This document shows positions 16,786-25,303 of a DNA stretch of 64,000 nt, in pieces (within the stretch, counting starts at the first letter, position 1; each line of letters begins with the position of its first letter). The position numbers and the translations under genes were made by a program. The notes beneath the pieces were generated by a model. It did not search any database, was not told the DNA's origin, and saw only the letters and a list, made by a program, of their open reading frames with translations. The stretch comes from Cognatishimia coralii (GTDB taxonomy: Bacteria > Pseudomonadota > Alphaproteobacteria > Rhodobacterales > Rhodobacteraceae), in NCBI RefSeq assembly GCF_037478305.1, contig NZ_JBBGAZ010000001.1, positions 930,001 through 994,000 of the forward strand. The letters run 5' to 3'.

Positions 16786-18174
16786 TCAAGGCGAATTTAG
16801 GGCGACCAAAGCGGTGACAGCGGGCCAGTTCACCGAAAAGGCGAGTAGCACCAATATCACCCCAAGTGCCCCAAAGACCCCATCGTGCAGAGGATCCCAG
16901 GTGCCCTGATGGCGTGCCAGCCACACCACGACAGGGTAAATCAGAATGCCTGCGAGGGTCGCACCGATGAGGGCACCGAAGAGGCCCCCGAGCACCACAC
17001 CCGCCCAAAGCCCCGCGATCATCAGGACCGCGCGGGTGGCATTCAAAACAAAGAAACGGCGGCTGTCGCCTGCCGCCAAAGCCGCCTGATCATAGGTCAG
17101 CAGGATCAGATGCGGGATTTGGGAAACGGCGACAAAGACCAGAACGCCTCCGGACAGCATATATCTGGAATCATAGAGAAAACCGATGATCCAATTGCCG
17201 AAAAGCGCGAGGACACCTGACATCGTCAGCAAGGCTGCCGACACCAAAAACCGCATCTTTCGCAGTTTGGCATAGTTCTCGGGCGAGTCCTTGGGCGGGC
17301 GTTCTCGATAGATCGGAATGAGCACTTTCTGGATCGCGAGATTGCCGAGCAGGAAGGGAAAGCTCGCGAGGAAAAACCCGATATTATAGATCCCCAGCAT
17401 CTCGATGCTCAGGAATTTCCCAAGGATGATCTTGTCGCCCTGATAAAGGAAGAACCCCGCTATCGTAGAGAGGAATATCCAGCGACCAAAGTTGATCAGT
17501 TCCGAGACCGCCGACTTATCCCAACCAAAGCGATTGTGATCTCCGGGCAAAAACAATGTGTAGAGCACCAGATGCGCGACCGATGTCGCCAGACCACTGA
17601 TCACCAGCGCCCAGATCGACCCCGTCAGCCATGCCAAAACCACTCCGACAATGATCCCAAAACTCTGCCCCGCCAGTTCCAAGAGGGTGACGCGTCCCAT
17701 CATCAGATGGCGATTGGCCGTATCCTTGCGCGTTGGGAATAGCCCTGAAAGCACCAAAGTGATCCCCAAAACAGGTAGGATCTGCGCCAGTTGAGGGGCC
17801 TCATAGAACGCCGCCAAAGGCCAAGACAAAGCTATCGCGCAGAACCAAAGGATCACGCCGCGCCCGACCTGCAGCGTCCACGCTGTATTGAGGAACTTGG
17901 GGTCATCGCCCCGTTTGCTCTGCATGATCGCGGGGGTCACGCCCGCGTCCGAGAACATGTTGAGGCCCTGAATCACCATATAGACCAAGGCCATCATGCC
18001 GAAGGCTTCGGGGAACAAAAGCCGCGTCAGGATCAGGTTGGACGCCAGTCGCAGGGCTTGCTGTGTGCCGTAGCTGCCGACCGTGAGGGCAGAACTCCGC
18101 ATCGCCCGCGCGCCAAGGCCAGAGCCGGTAAACAGCCCCCTCACCCGTCCGCGCAAGCCGCCTGCGTTATTCAT
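16786..18174 (-). CDS. Wzx-type lipopolysaccharide/exopolysaccharide flippase
   Basis: This is a roughly 462-residue integral membrane protein of the MOP/polysaccharide flippase superfamily with about 12 hydrophobic segments. Recognisable blocks are LRLASNLILTRLLFPEAFGMMALVY near the N-terminus, FSDAGVTPAIMQ, and LSIEMLGIYNIGFFLAS in the middle. Such proteins move undecaprenyl-linked oligosaccharides from the cytoplasmic to the periplasmic leaflet. The start at 18174 makes an ATGA overlap with the upstream glycosyltransferase stop, the coupling used throughout this locus; an in-frame ATG at 18189 would add five residues. The PKS gene begins 80 bases downstream, so a flippase is encoded directly before an assembly line. 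Whether it carries the glycan, the assembly-line product or a conjugate of both is open. Confidence 0.88.
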   Translation of the reverse strand: MNNAGGLRGRVRGLFTGSGLGARAMRSSALTVGSYGTQQALRLASNLILTRLLFPEAFGMMALVYMVIQGLNMFSDAGVTPAIMQSKRGDDPKFLNTAWTLQVGRGVILWFCAIALSWPLAAFYEAPQLAQILPVLGITLVLSGLFPTRKDTANRHLMMGRVTLLELAGQSFGIIVGVVLAWLTGSIWALVISGLATSVAHLVLYTLFLPGDHNRFGWDKSAVSELINFGRWIFLSTIAGFFLYQGDKIILGKFLSIEMLGIYNIGFFLASFPFLLGNLAIQKVLIPIYRERPPKDSPENYAKLRKMRFLVSAALLTMSGVLALFGNWIIGFLYDSRYMLSGGVLVFVAVSQIPHLILLTYDQAALAAGDSRRFFVLNATRAVLMIAGLWAGVVLGGLFGALIGATLAGILIYPVVVWLARHQGTWDPLHDGVFGALGVILVLLAFSVNWPAVTALVALNSP

Positions 18175-18998
18175 CGTCCACGTTTCCATTCATCGCCAGA
18201 CTGATCCTGCGTCAGCCTTACGATCAAGCTCACGCCCGCATAGGCGATGAACCCAAACGGATCGCCCAGCGCATATCCAAGGATGCGCAATTTGGAAAAA
18301 TCGCCCTTGTCCTCGTTCTTCATCAGCTCCGGATAAAGCTCTTCGAGCTGAGCAACGCCTCTGTTCTGACGACGGCGGACTTTGATCAGGTTTGCCCAAC
18401 CTTCAGCGACGGGCCAGACATAGGAGCTGGGCACAGCAATGCGCTCACGCCCCGTGAAATGCAGGCGCACATACATGTCGTCCGAGATGATTTCCGGGAA
18501 CTTACCCCAACGCGCGCGACCCGCGCGGTTGACGGCAAAGAGACCAGACCCCGGAACTGAATTCGACATAAACGGCGTCTTCATCCAGAACCGCGCATAG
18601 GCTTTACTGACGCCACTCGCTGCCGCCATCTGCAGCTGGCCACTGGCCCAGGCCGGTTCTTCTTTGTCCAGAACCCGCGTGATCTGGAAAATGACCCTTT
18701 CGGACACACGCACATCGGCGTCCAGATAGATCAGAATATTGCCCTCTGCCGCGCGTTCACCGACATTCAGAGCATGCAGCTTGTCGCCGCGTTCAAGGTC
18801 GATGATTTTAAGACCCCACCCGAGTTCCGCCGCCAAGACCTCGTATTTGCTGGCAACCTCAACGGTGCGATCCTCGCAACCATTGGCGACAACAATCACC
18901 TCGGCCTCCTCGACACGCTGGGATTTGAACAGCGCGTCCAGACAATAGCCCATCCAGGCTTCTTCATTGTTTGCGGGGATGATGATGCTTGTCTTCAT
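18171..18998 (-). CDS. Family 2 glycosyltransferase
   Basis: The 275-residue enzyme starts MKTSIIIPANNEEAWMGYCL, the typical start of the GT2 fold. VVANGCEDRT at about 36-45 and YLDADVRVS near 91 give the nucleotide-sugar and DxD metal sites, and EIISDDMYVRLHFTG provides the downstream acidic pair of the acceptor site. Its C-terminal part (RILGYALGDPFGFIAYAGVSLIVR) is hydrophobic and may lie on the membrane. It differs clearly from the rhamnosyltransferase-like enzyme in the same locus, so at least two sugars are added. It is the first gene of the tightly packed block and may share a transcript with the secreted protein gene that ends 96 bases upstream. Donor and acceptor are unknown. Confidence 0.87.
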   Translation of the reverse strand: MKTSIIIPANNEEAWMGYCLDALFKSQRVEEAEVIVVANGCEDRTVEVASKYEVLAAELGWGLKIIDLERGDKLHALNVGERAAEGNILIYLDADVRVSERVIFQITRVLDKEEPAWASGQLQMAAASGVSKAYARFWMKTPFMSNSVPGSGLFAVNRAGRARWGKFPEIISDDMYVRLHFTGRERIAVPSSYVWPVAEGWANLIKVRRRQNRGVAQLEELYPELMKNEDKGDFSKLRILGYALGDPFGFIAYAGVSLIVRLTQDQSGDEWKRGR

Positions 18999-19094
18999 CC
19001 TATGTCCTGCTCGTGTCGCTCTGTTTCCGTGGCGAGTTTCAAACAGTATTACCGCATTTTGACGCGGAAACCCAGAGCCGGATTGCCTGCAGGC

Positions 19095-21908
19095 CTAGAA
19101 GAAATCCGCGAAGCCCACATTCACACCGGGCATTTTGGAAAATGACATGGTCTCAACCGAGCTGATCTGGACGGTGCCATATTGGGATTCCGCCCGCAGG
19201 GTCTGACCATCGCGGAAGAACCGGTATTCCTCCATAAAGCCCTGCAGTTCGACATGGTCGACGCCTTCTCCGCCATCGACAATATCGCTGCCGCCGTGAC
19301 TGACCAGAGTGTCATCCCCCGCGCCTCCTAAAAGGATATCGGCATAGACCGAGCCATCCAGCATCTCGCCCTCAGGCGCTGCCGAGAGTTGCACACCATT
19401 GGCGAAGACCTCGCGCCCGCGTCCATCAGGCTGGCCGAAACCAGAGGTATTATAGGCCATCAAAGCCTCAAACCGCGCGTTGCTGTCGTTCAGGCTGCGC
19501 AAAGCACCCCAGCTGCCCCATTTGCTGGTCGGGGCCACGTCGACAAAAGCGTTGAAAAGCTTGCCGCCGGCTTTGGTCCACTCGGCGATGACCTCTTGAT
19601 AAAGCGCGCCCATTTCTGGCGAGTAATTCAGAACTTCAAAGAAGGCTGTCAGTTTCTTGTCATTCACCCAATCTCCGTGGCCGACCACATGGGTGCCGCC
19701 TTCATACATGATCAGATCCAGCCCATAAGACTGAGACACCCGCGCGTGATGCGGCCAGGCCTCTTTGGTCAGGAAGGCCACAGAGGTCTTGCGGATCTCT
19801 TCCACAGATTTCTCTATCGCAACCTGCTCACCTTGCTTGAGCCACCGGCGGACTTGCGCGGGTCCTTCTTCGTCGCCCAACTCATGGCCGAAATAGCCAG
19901 TGATCGCATAGGCGTCGAAATGATCGGCAGGGCGCATTGGGTCTAGGTCTGCCTCAAGGAAAGGCTCCTCCAGCCCGACCCATCCGGTGTGAACGGCTGC
20001 CACGCGCACGATGCGATCCTCTTGGCCTGCGAAAACGCGGCTCCAGCCCTGCATCACCTTGGCCGCATTCAGCCCAGCCAGTTGGAACCACGCATTATCC
20101 GGTGCGCGCGATCCCCATTTGGCTTTGGCTTCATCGACCGCCCATTGGGTTTGCGGAAAGATGAAGTTCCAAAGCTCGTTGGAATATTCCACATAGGCCT
20201 TCAAACTTGGACGCATCTGATCGCGCACAAGGGTCGCGAAGCCTTCGATGTAACTGTCATCCGCCATATGAGGCATGTTGAACCAAGCATCAGTGCCGAT
20301 CTGGTTCACAAGCTCGATCATGACTTCGGCGGGCGCGCCGCGGCGCATGTAGGTATAATCGGAAACCAATGGGCGTTCTGACCAAGAAGCGATTTCGGTC
20401 TCGTTGGTCTCCATCCAGTCCATGAAGCGCACGAGGCGCATGTCTTGGATCAGCTTCAGCCACTTGGGATTGAAGGTGACGCCCATGTCGTAAAGCGGGA
20501 TATGGTTTTCATGCACAACCGCGATGTTGCGAATGTAGTCGCCGGTTTTGTCAGGATCTGTCTTGGTGATCTTGATCCCAACCGAGCCTTCGCCCGGCGC
20601 ATAGCGGAACCAGATCTCACCATCGTTATAGCGTACAGGCCGCGCGAGGCCGGTGAAGTCGATGCGTCCCTGCCCCTCGTAGGTCAGACGATATAGGCCG
20701 CCGAGTTCGGTCAGCTCTTCGGGCATATCGGTCAGAATAAACGTCTCGACCCCATCCATGCGGAAGGGGAATTCTTTGGGCCAGCCATTGGCGTCTAAAA
20801 TACCGTCGGCCTCTAACTCGTCAGCCTCAAAGCCGCCCCATTGGCCACGTCGGTGTCCAACCCAAGGGCGGGCAGATTTCATCAGGTCTAGAAATGGCAA
20901 TTGCGTCGACCAGTCCGAAATCGCGTTCAGGCCAATGCCTAGACTTGGTGCATCGGTCGCGGCAACCTGCATGACAGATGCCGCGTCTTTTGCCGCGGGT
21001 GCCTTCACCCGCTTCATCACCGCCTGCACCTGCGTATCTGCGATGTTCATTTCCTCGGCAATGATCCCTTTGAGCGCGTTGAAATAGGGCTCAACCATAG
21101 GATCGATCTCAGGCGGCAAACCTCCGAAGATTGGCATTTCATTAAACAGACCCGCATAGGTCACTGCGGCGGCCAGATAATAGAGCGTCGCGCTGCCGTG
21201 GGTCATGTCATCGGCGTAGATGTCCAGCGTGCCGATCTTCGACAGGCCCGTTTCCCGGAACGCGCGAGACAGAACGCGGGCGACAGGGATCAGTTCGACC
21301 TGCATGTCTGGCCGTTCGCGTTGGATGCGCTCGGCAAACTCAAGGTACCACTCGTGGTATTCGCCAATATTGTATTCGTGATACTTCCGCAGCTTGCGGC
21401 GCGATGGCGGGTAGCCATAAGGCTCCATATCCGCCCAGCCCTCATAGATCACCACGCGTTTGCCGTCTGCGGTGCGATCCAGCAGATCCAGCGCAGCCGT
21501 CACCGGAGACCAATTGTCCGGATTGTCCCAACGATAGGGAATGCTTGGGCCGCGATGTTGCACGAAGTTCGTCGGGTTAAAGACGATCGTGTCATAGCCG
21601 ATGCCGTCGAAGGTCTGGTTTTCACCCCATGCAGATTTCACATCTGCGAATTTCCACTGCGGCTCTGGAGGCAACTTGGCGGGGAATTCTTTGAGAAAGC
21701 CGAAATGCCCATCCAACTCGAACTCTCGGCCAGATTGTTCGGCAAAATGCGCGAGCCAATGGGGCACGGTCGTGGTGTCCGTGTCGGTCAAATGGTGGAT
21801 CAGGCTATTGCCAAAAAAGAACAGCTTCTTGGACTCAGCACGCGCAAAACCCGCGGCCAAAGCCACCAGAATGAAACTCAGCCAAACGCGGCGAAGTAGT
21901 TTTCTCAT
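19095..21908 (-). CDS. Secreted protein with SGNH-hydrolase-like, glycosidase-like and RTX-type segments
   Basis: The 937-residue protein begins with a signal peptide (MRKLLRRVWLSFILVALAAGFARA). Residues 28-290 resemble an SGNH hydrolase: FFGNSL with Ser35 and DDMTHGSA with an Asp234-x-x-His237 pair. Residues 345-820 look like a clan-A glycoside hydrolase barrel: RLVRFMDWMETN, VEYSNELWNF with Asn577-Glu578 at the acid/base position, and LIMYEGGTH with Glu736 as candidate nucleophile. The C-terminus (858-886) has GGAGDDTL, GGSDIVDGGEGVD, calcium-binding RTX-type nonapeptides. Proteins of this build are often annotated as cellulose-binding proteins in this bacterial group. Next to an exopolysaccharide locus it may trim or deacetylate the polymer outside the cell. 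A Sec signal together with RTX repeats is unusual, because RTX proteins are generally exported without an N-terminal signal. Confidence 0.75.
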   Translation of the reverse strand: MRKLLRRVWLSFILVALAAGFARAESKKLFFFGNSLIHHLTDTDTTTVPHWLAHFAEQSGREFELDGHFGFLKEFPAKLPPEPQWKFADVKSAWGENQTFDGIGYDTIVFNPTNFVQHRGPSIPYRWDNPDNWSPVTAALDLLDRTADGKRVVIYEGWADMEPYGYPPSRRKLRKYHEYNIGEYHEWYLEFAERIQRERPDMQVELIPVARVLSRAFRETGLSKIGTLDIYADDMTHGSATLYYLAAAVTYAGLFNEMPIFGGLPPEIDPMVEPYFNALKGIIAEEMNIADTQVQAVMKRVKAPAAKDAASVMQVAATDAPSLGIGLNAISDWSTQLPFLDLMKSARPWVGHRRGQWGGFEADELEADGILDANGWPKEFPFRMDGVETFILTDMPEELTELGGLYRLTYEGQGRIDFTGLARPVRYNDGEIWFRYAPGEGSVGIKITKTDPDKTGDYIRNIAVVHENHIPLYDMGVTFNPKWLKLIQDMRLVRFMDWMETNETEIASWSERPLVSDYTYMRRGAPAEVMIELVNQIGTDAWFNMPHMADDSYIEGFATLVRDQMRPSLKAYVEYSNELWNFIFPQTQWAVDEAKAKWGSRAPDNAWFQLAGLNAAKVMQGWSRVFAGQEDRIVRVAAVHTGWVGLEEPFLEADLDPMRPADHFDAYAITGYFGHELGDEEGPAQVRRWLKQGEQVAIEKSVEEIRKTSVAFLTKEAWPHHARVSQSYGLDLIMYEGGTHVVGHGDWVNDKKLTAFFEVLNYSPEMGALYQEVIAEWTKAGGKLFNAFVDVAPTSKWGSWGALRSLNDSNARFEALMAYNTSGFGQPDGRGREVFANGVQLSAAPEGEMLDGSVYADILLGGAGDDTLVSHGGSDIVDGGEGVDHVELQGFMEEYRFFRDGQTLRAESQYGTVQISSVETMSFSKMPGVNVGFADFF

Positions 21909-22029
21909 CTCGAACTCTCAATAACTGCTGGCCCTAAGCTCTGTGCCAAACCCGCCATTTTTCAAGCGTGACTGTGGTATTACTGGGGAAAGCGGTGCGA
22001 GATTGGAAACAAACTCAGCGAGGATCGCT

Positions 22030-22052
22030 ATTGTTCGACATATGAGAACAAT
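22030..22052. promoter_or_regulatory. Inverted repeat ATTGTTC-N9-GAACAAT between the permease and the secreted-protein gene
   Basis: ATTGTTC at 22030-22036 is mirrored by GAACAAT at 22046-22052, with CATATG inside the spacer. It lies just past the permease stop and about 120 bases upstream of the secreted-protein start. It could be an operator or a weak terminator; there is no T-run. Confidence 0.35.
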
Positions 22053-22055
22053 GAC

Positions 22056-23714
22056 CTAGCGGTTCGCGCGTGCCAGCAGGAGCACCGCAACAAGGCCGAC
22101 AAGCACGATCATCAGTGCTCCGGGGCTTGCGTCGCCGATGTTCTCAAGGCTCGCTTGATCGTGCACCCGTGTGGCCAAGGTCTCGTAGTTAAAGGGCCGC
22201 AAGAGCATCGTCGCCGGCAGTTCTTTGACGCAATCCACAAAGACCAACAGAAGCGCGGAGCCAATAGAGCCTCGGATCAGAGGGAAATAGACCTCGGCCA
22301 GAACCCGCGCTTTGCTGCGGCCCAATGATCGTGCGGCCAAGGCCAGATTGGGCGGCACGCGCCCCATCGCGGCGTCTGCTGCGCCCTGAGCAATTGCAAA
22401 GAAGCGCACGCAATATGCCAGAACCAAGGCAAAGGCCGATCCGGTCAGGATCAACGGGAATCGCCCGCCAAAGATGCTTTCCAGCAGCTCGGCCAAACGG
22501 TGATCCAAGAACGCCAATGGAATTAGAATACCAACGCCCAAAACCGCCCCGGGCGCGGCATAGCCAATGGTGGTCAAAGGCAAGAGCAGCTTGGGCAGGC
22601 TCTGCCCAGACAGGCGGACGCCATAGACCAAAAACACGCCCGCGAGCACAGTGATGACGGCGGCAATTGCTCCGACTGTGACCGTATTCGTCAGTGCTCG
22701 GATGAGCCCTTCGTCCGTCCAGCTTTCCATATTCGCCAGCGCGTGATCGCCCATAACGCCAACGGGCAGCACAAAGCCGATCAGGAAGGGCAGCAAACAG
22801 ACCAAAGTCGCTAGGATCGCATTGCCACCTTTCAACGTCACGCGCGTGACAGGACGCGCGGATTTTCCAAGGTTAAAGAACTTGATCCGGCGACGGCTGA
22901 TCTTTTCCGAGGTGACCAGAAAGATCACCAAAATCAAAATCACGCAGGAAATCTGGGCCGCGCCACCGGCGTTATTGCTTTCCAGCCAGACGCTGAAAAT
23001 ACCCGTGGTCAGAGTTTGCACTGCGAAATAGTCAACTGTGCCAAAATCGTTGACGGTCTCCATCATCACAATGGCCATGCCGGCCGCAATTGCGGGGCGT
23101 GCCAACGGCAAAGCGACGCGCAAAAAACGCCCCCAAGCCCCTGCCCCCAAAGACCGCGCCACCTCGTCGCTGGTGGCAGATTGCTCGCGGAACGTGGCGC
23201 GGGCGAGGATGTAGATGTAGGGATAAAGCGCGACTGACAAAACGATGATCGCAGCCCCCAACGAGCGCACTTCGGGGAACCAATAATCGCGCGAGGTTTG
23301 CCAGCCAAAAATGCCCCGCAACCACGTCTGCACCGGCCCCGCGTATTCCAGAAAATCCACCAGCGCATAGGCCCCAACATAGGCCGGAATCGCCAAGGGC
23401 AGCAGAAGCGCCCACTCCAGAACGCGTCTGAGCGGGAATTGATACCGGCTGACCAGCCACGCCGTGCTGGTTCCGATGACTGCGGACAGCACCCCGACCG
23501 AGACCATCAAAATCAACGTCGTGCGCAGATATCGCGGCAAGGTGGTCGACAGCAGATGCGGCCAGATGTTCTCGGTTGGAAAAAACGCAAGCGCTGCCAC
23601 GGCACAGATCGGCGCAAGGACGATGGCCGCTATGACAATAGCACCCAGAGACCATGGGCTAAATGCGCCCTTCAGGCCTTGGCCCTTGGCTGTGACTGTC
23701 TCTGCGCTGCTCAT
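22056..23714 (-). CDS. FbpB-like iron(III) ABC transporter permease, double-domain
   Basis: The protein is about 552 residues. The frame stays open to 24110, but that extension overlaps the divergent gene and has no membrane-protein character, so the ATG at 23714 (MSSAETVTAKGQ) is chosen. It contains two binding-protein-dependent permease domains in tandem, each with an EAA-type loop: ARSLGAGAWGRFLRVALPLA in the first half and ARSLGRSKARVLAEVYFPLI in the second. This is the layout of FbpB/SfuB-type ferric-iron permeases. Neither a periplasmic iron-binding protein nor an ATPase lies next to it, so it must work with partners encoded elsewhere. A related small-molecule substrate cannot be excluded. 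Confidence 0.88.
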   Translation of the reverse strand: MSSAETVTAKGQGLKGAFSPWSLGAIVIAAIVLAPICAVAALAFFPTENIWPHLLSTTLPRYLRTTLILMVSVGVLSAVIGTSTAWLVSRYQFPLRRVLEWALLLPLAIPAYVGAYALVDFLEYAGPVQTWLRGIFGWQTSRDYWFPEVRSLGAAIIVLSVALYPYIYILARATFREQSATSDEVARSLGAGAWGRFLRVALPLARPAIAAGMAIVMMETVNDFGTVDYFAVQTLTTGIFSVWLESNNAGGAAQISCVILILVIFLVTSEKISRRRIKFFNLGKSARPVTRVTLKGGNAILATLVCLLPFLIGFVLPVGVMGDHALANMESWTDEGLIRALTNTVTVGAIAAVITVLAGVFLVYGVRLSGQSLPKLLLPLTTIGYAAPGAVLGVGILIPLAFLDHRLAELLESIFGGRFPLILTGSAFALVLAYCVRFFAIAQGAADAAMGRVPPNLALAARSLGRSKARVLAEVYFPLIRGSIGSALLLVFVDCVKELPATMLLRPFNYETLATRVHDQASLENIGDASPGALMIVLVGLVAVLLLARANR

Positions 23715-23799
23715 GAGGCTGACTTGCCCGAAATAGGTTTCACTGTCCAGAAAGGAAGTTATACTAAGGTCTAAGAAGACAAAGAACCACAGGCAAACA

Positions 23800-24675
23800 A
23801 TGCAGGTCGCACTCCATTTCGGCGCGCCATATACGGATGAGAACAGGCTGCAAATGTGCCTGGGCAAAAACCGTGAGCTATTGGCAGGCATGGACACTGT
23901 CGTGCCCCGGCCCGGCCAGTTCCGCAAACAGCTGCGCCCTTTGATGTCGGAGGTTCTGAATTCGTCTAACCCGATCCCTCTGCAGCAGGATTTCCTGCAT
24001 GGGATCACCGGCGGCGACCGCCCCAATCGCATCATCTTTTCTGCCGACAATTTTCTGGGTTTTCCGCGCACCTCCATCAGCGAGAATGAGTTTTTTCCCG
24101 GTCCCTTCAATCGCTTGGTCAGTTTTCTGCGTCTGTTTGAAGACGCCGAGGTTGAGCTGTTCTATGCGATCCGCAACCCGGCCACTTTCATGCAGGCGCT
24201 CATGGTAGCGCATAAGGGCGATGACTTTAGCGCCCTTACGGGACATAGCGATCCGATGGCGCTGCGCTGGTCCAGCTATTTCGAAAGGGTGATAGAGGAT
24301 TGCCCGAACACGCAGATCACGGCTTGGTGCAACGAGGACACGCCTCTGATCTGGGAGGAAATCCTGCGCGAAATCGCAGGCGTGGACCCGACGATCCCAT
24401 TGAAGGCGCAATATGATCTATTGCAGGACATCTTGACCAAAGAAGGGTTTGAAAGGTTTGAGGAATACCTCAAGGCACGACCAGACCTGACCCAAGTGCA
24501 AAAACGCCGCGTGATCGCGGCGTTCTTGGAAAAATTTGCGGACGAAGATGCTTTAGAAGAAGAGCTCGAAGTGCCCGGCTGGACGGATGATATGGTTGAG
24601 GCGATGACGGATATCTACGACGATGACGTCTATCTGATCCAAGCCATGCCCGAGATCAACTTCATCGAACCCTAA
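23800..24675 (+). CDS. Uncharacterised protein with weak sulfotransferase-like features
   Basis: The 291-residue soluble protein has no signal peptide. Its start MQVALHFGAPYTDENRLQMCLGKNR recalls the phosphosulfate-binding loop of sulfotransferases (LHIGAPKTGTT-type), but the key lysine and the GTT are replaced. FYAIRNPATFMQAL near residue 125 resembles the 3'-phosphate-binding RxP-xxx-S segment, again imperfectly. The C-terminal third is rich in acidic residues (DEDALEEELEVPGWTDDMVE). It is transcribed away from the permease, 85 bases apart, and ends 4 bases before the convergent gapR gene. I regard the family link as weak; it may be a sulfotransferase relative that no longer binds PAPS in the usual way, or a lineage-specific protein of unknown role. 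Confidence 0.5.
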   Translation: MQVALHFGAPYTDENRLQMCLGKNRELLAGMDTVVPRPGQFRKQLRPLMSEVLNSSNPIPLQQDFLHGITGGDRPNRIIFSADNFLGFPRTSISENEFFPGPFNRLVSFLRLFEDAEVELFYAIRNPATFMQALMVAHKGDDFSALTGHSDPMALRWSSYFERVIEDCPNTQITAWCNEDTPLIWEEILREIAGVDPTIPLKAQYDLLQDILTKEGFERFEEYLKARPDLTQVQKRRVIAAFLEKFADEDALEEELEVPGWTDDMVEAMTDIYDDDVYLIQAMPEINFIEP

Positions 24676-24679
24676 GCGC

Positions 24680-24940
24680 TTAGTGCATACCAAGCGCTTC
24701 TTTGTACATTTCCAGCACCGCTTCTTCTTCGGCGATGTCGTTCTGGTCGCGTTTGCGCAGCGCGATGATCTTGCGCATCACCTTGACGTCATAGCCCCGG
24801 CCTTTCGCCTCAGCCATCACCTCTTTCTGGTGATCCATGATGTCTTTTTTCTCTTGTTCCAGACGCTCGAAACGTTCGATGAACTGGCGCAACTCGTCTG
24901 CGGTGACGCGGTAGCTTGAGTCGGTGACTTGCTCGGACAT
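24680..24940 (-). CDS. gapR: GapR (DUF2312) nucleoid-associated protein
   Basis: This 86-residue protein is helical throughout and belongs to DUF2312, now known as GapR from Caulobacter. GapR forms dimers and tetramers that clamp over-twisted AT-rich DNA ahead of replication and transcription machinery and help topoisomerases. The sequence shows the family core TADELRQFIERFERLEQEKK followed by EVMAEAKGRGYDVKVMRKII and the C-terminal EEAVLEMYKEALGM. The ATG at 24940 is preceded by AGGAGG at close spacing; the longer open frame to 25003 is not needed. It ends only 4 bases from the convergent sulfotransferase-like gene. The family is almost restricted to alphaproteobacteria and supports the taxonomic call. 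Confidence 0.93.
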   Translation of the reverse strand: MSEQVTDSSYRVTADELRQFIERFERLEQEKKDIMDHQKEVMAEAKGRGYDVKVMRKIIALRKRDQNDIAEEEAVLEMYKEALGMH

Positions 24941-25084
24941 GGGGCCTCCTATTGGTGTTGGCGCGCACCCTATCGCCCGTTTTGACGGGCCACAAGCGGC
25001 CAATGTTGCCGCGCGCGGATTTCACCTTGCGACAGGCGGCGCGATGGTCTAGGCCCGAGGCGGTTTTGACGGAAGGAGACGGCC

Positions 25085-25300
25085 ATGGAGTGGCTCATCT
25101 GGGTAGGCGCTGCGATTTCTTTGGTTGGTTTGGTGGGGCTGATTGCCTCGATCCTGCGTGTGAACCGCGCACGCAAATCTGGCCTCAGCGACGAAGAGCT
25201 GCGTGCCGCCGTTCAAGCTGCGATGCCGCTTAATCTGGGGTCGCTGTTTCTGTCCGTCATTGGGTTGATGGTGGTGATGTTGGGGCTGGCGTTCGCCTAG
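25085..25300 (+). CDS. Small two-helix membrane protein
   Basis: The 71-residue protein starts MEWLIWVGAAISLVGLVGLI and has two predicted membrane helices, about 3-22 and 49-69, joined by a charged cytoplasmic-type loop (RVNRARKSGLSDEELRAAVQ). A GGAAGGAGA sequence 7 to 8 bases before the ATG supports expression. It stands divergent from gapR and ends 3 bases before the stop of the convergent FadB-like gene. I do not recognise a named family; similar short proteins are common in Rhodobacteraceae. No function can be assigned. Confidence 0.72.
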   Translation: MEWLIWVGAAISLVGLVGLIASILRVNRARKSGLSDEELRAAVQAAMPLNLGSLFLSVIGLMVVMLGLAFA

Positions 25301-25303
25301 GGC

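Noticed and set aside
23715..24110. N-terminal extension of the permease
   Set aside because: It overlaps the divergent gene at 23800 and its sequence has no resemblance to permeases; ATG at 23714 gives a normal FbpB start.
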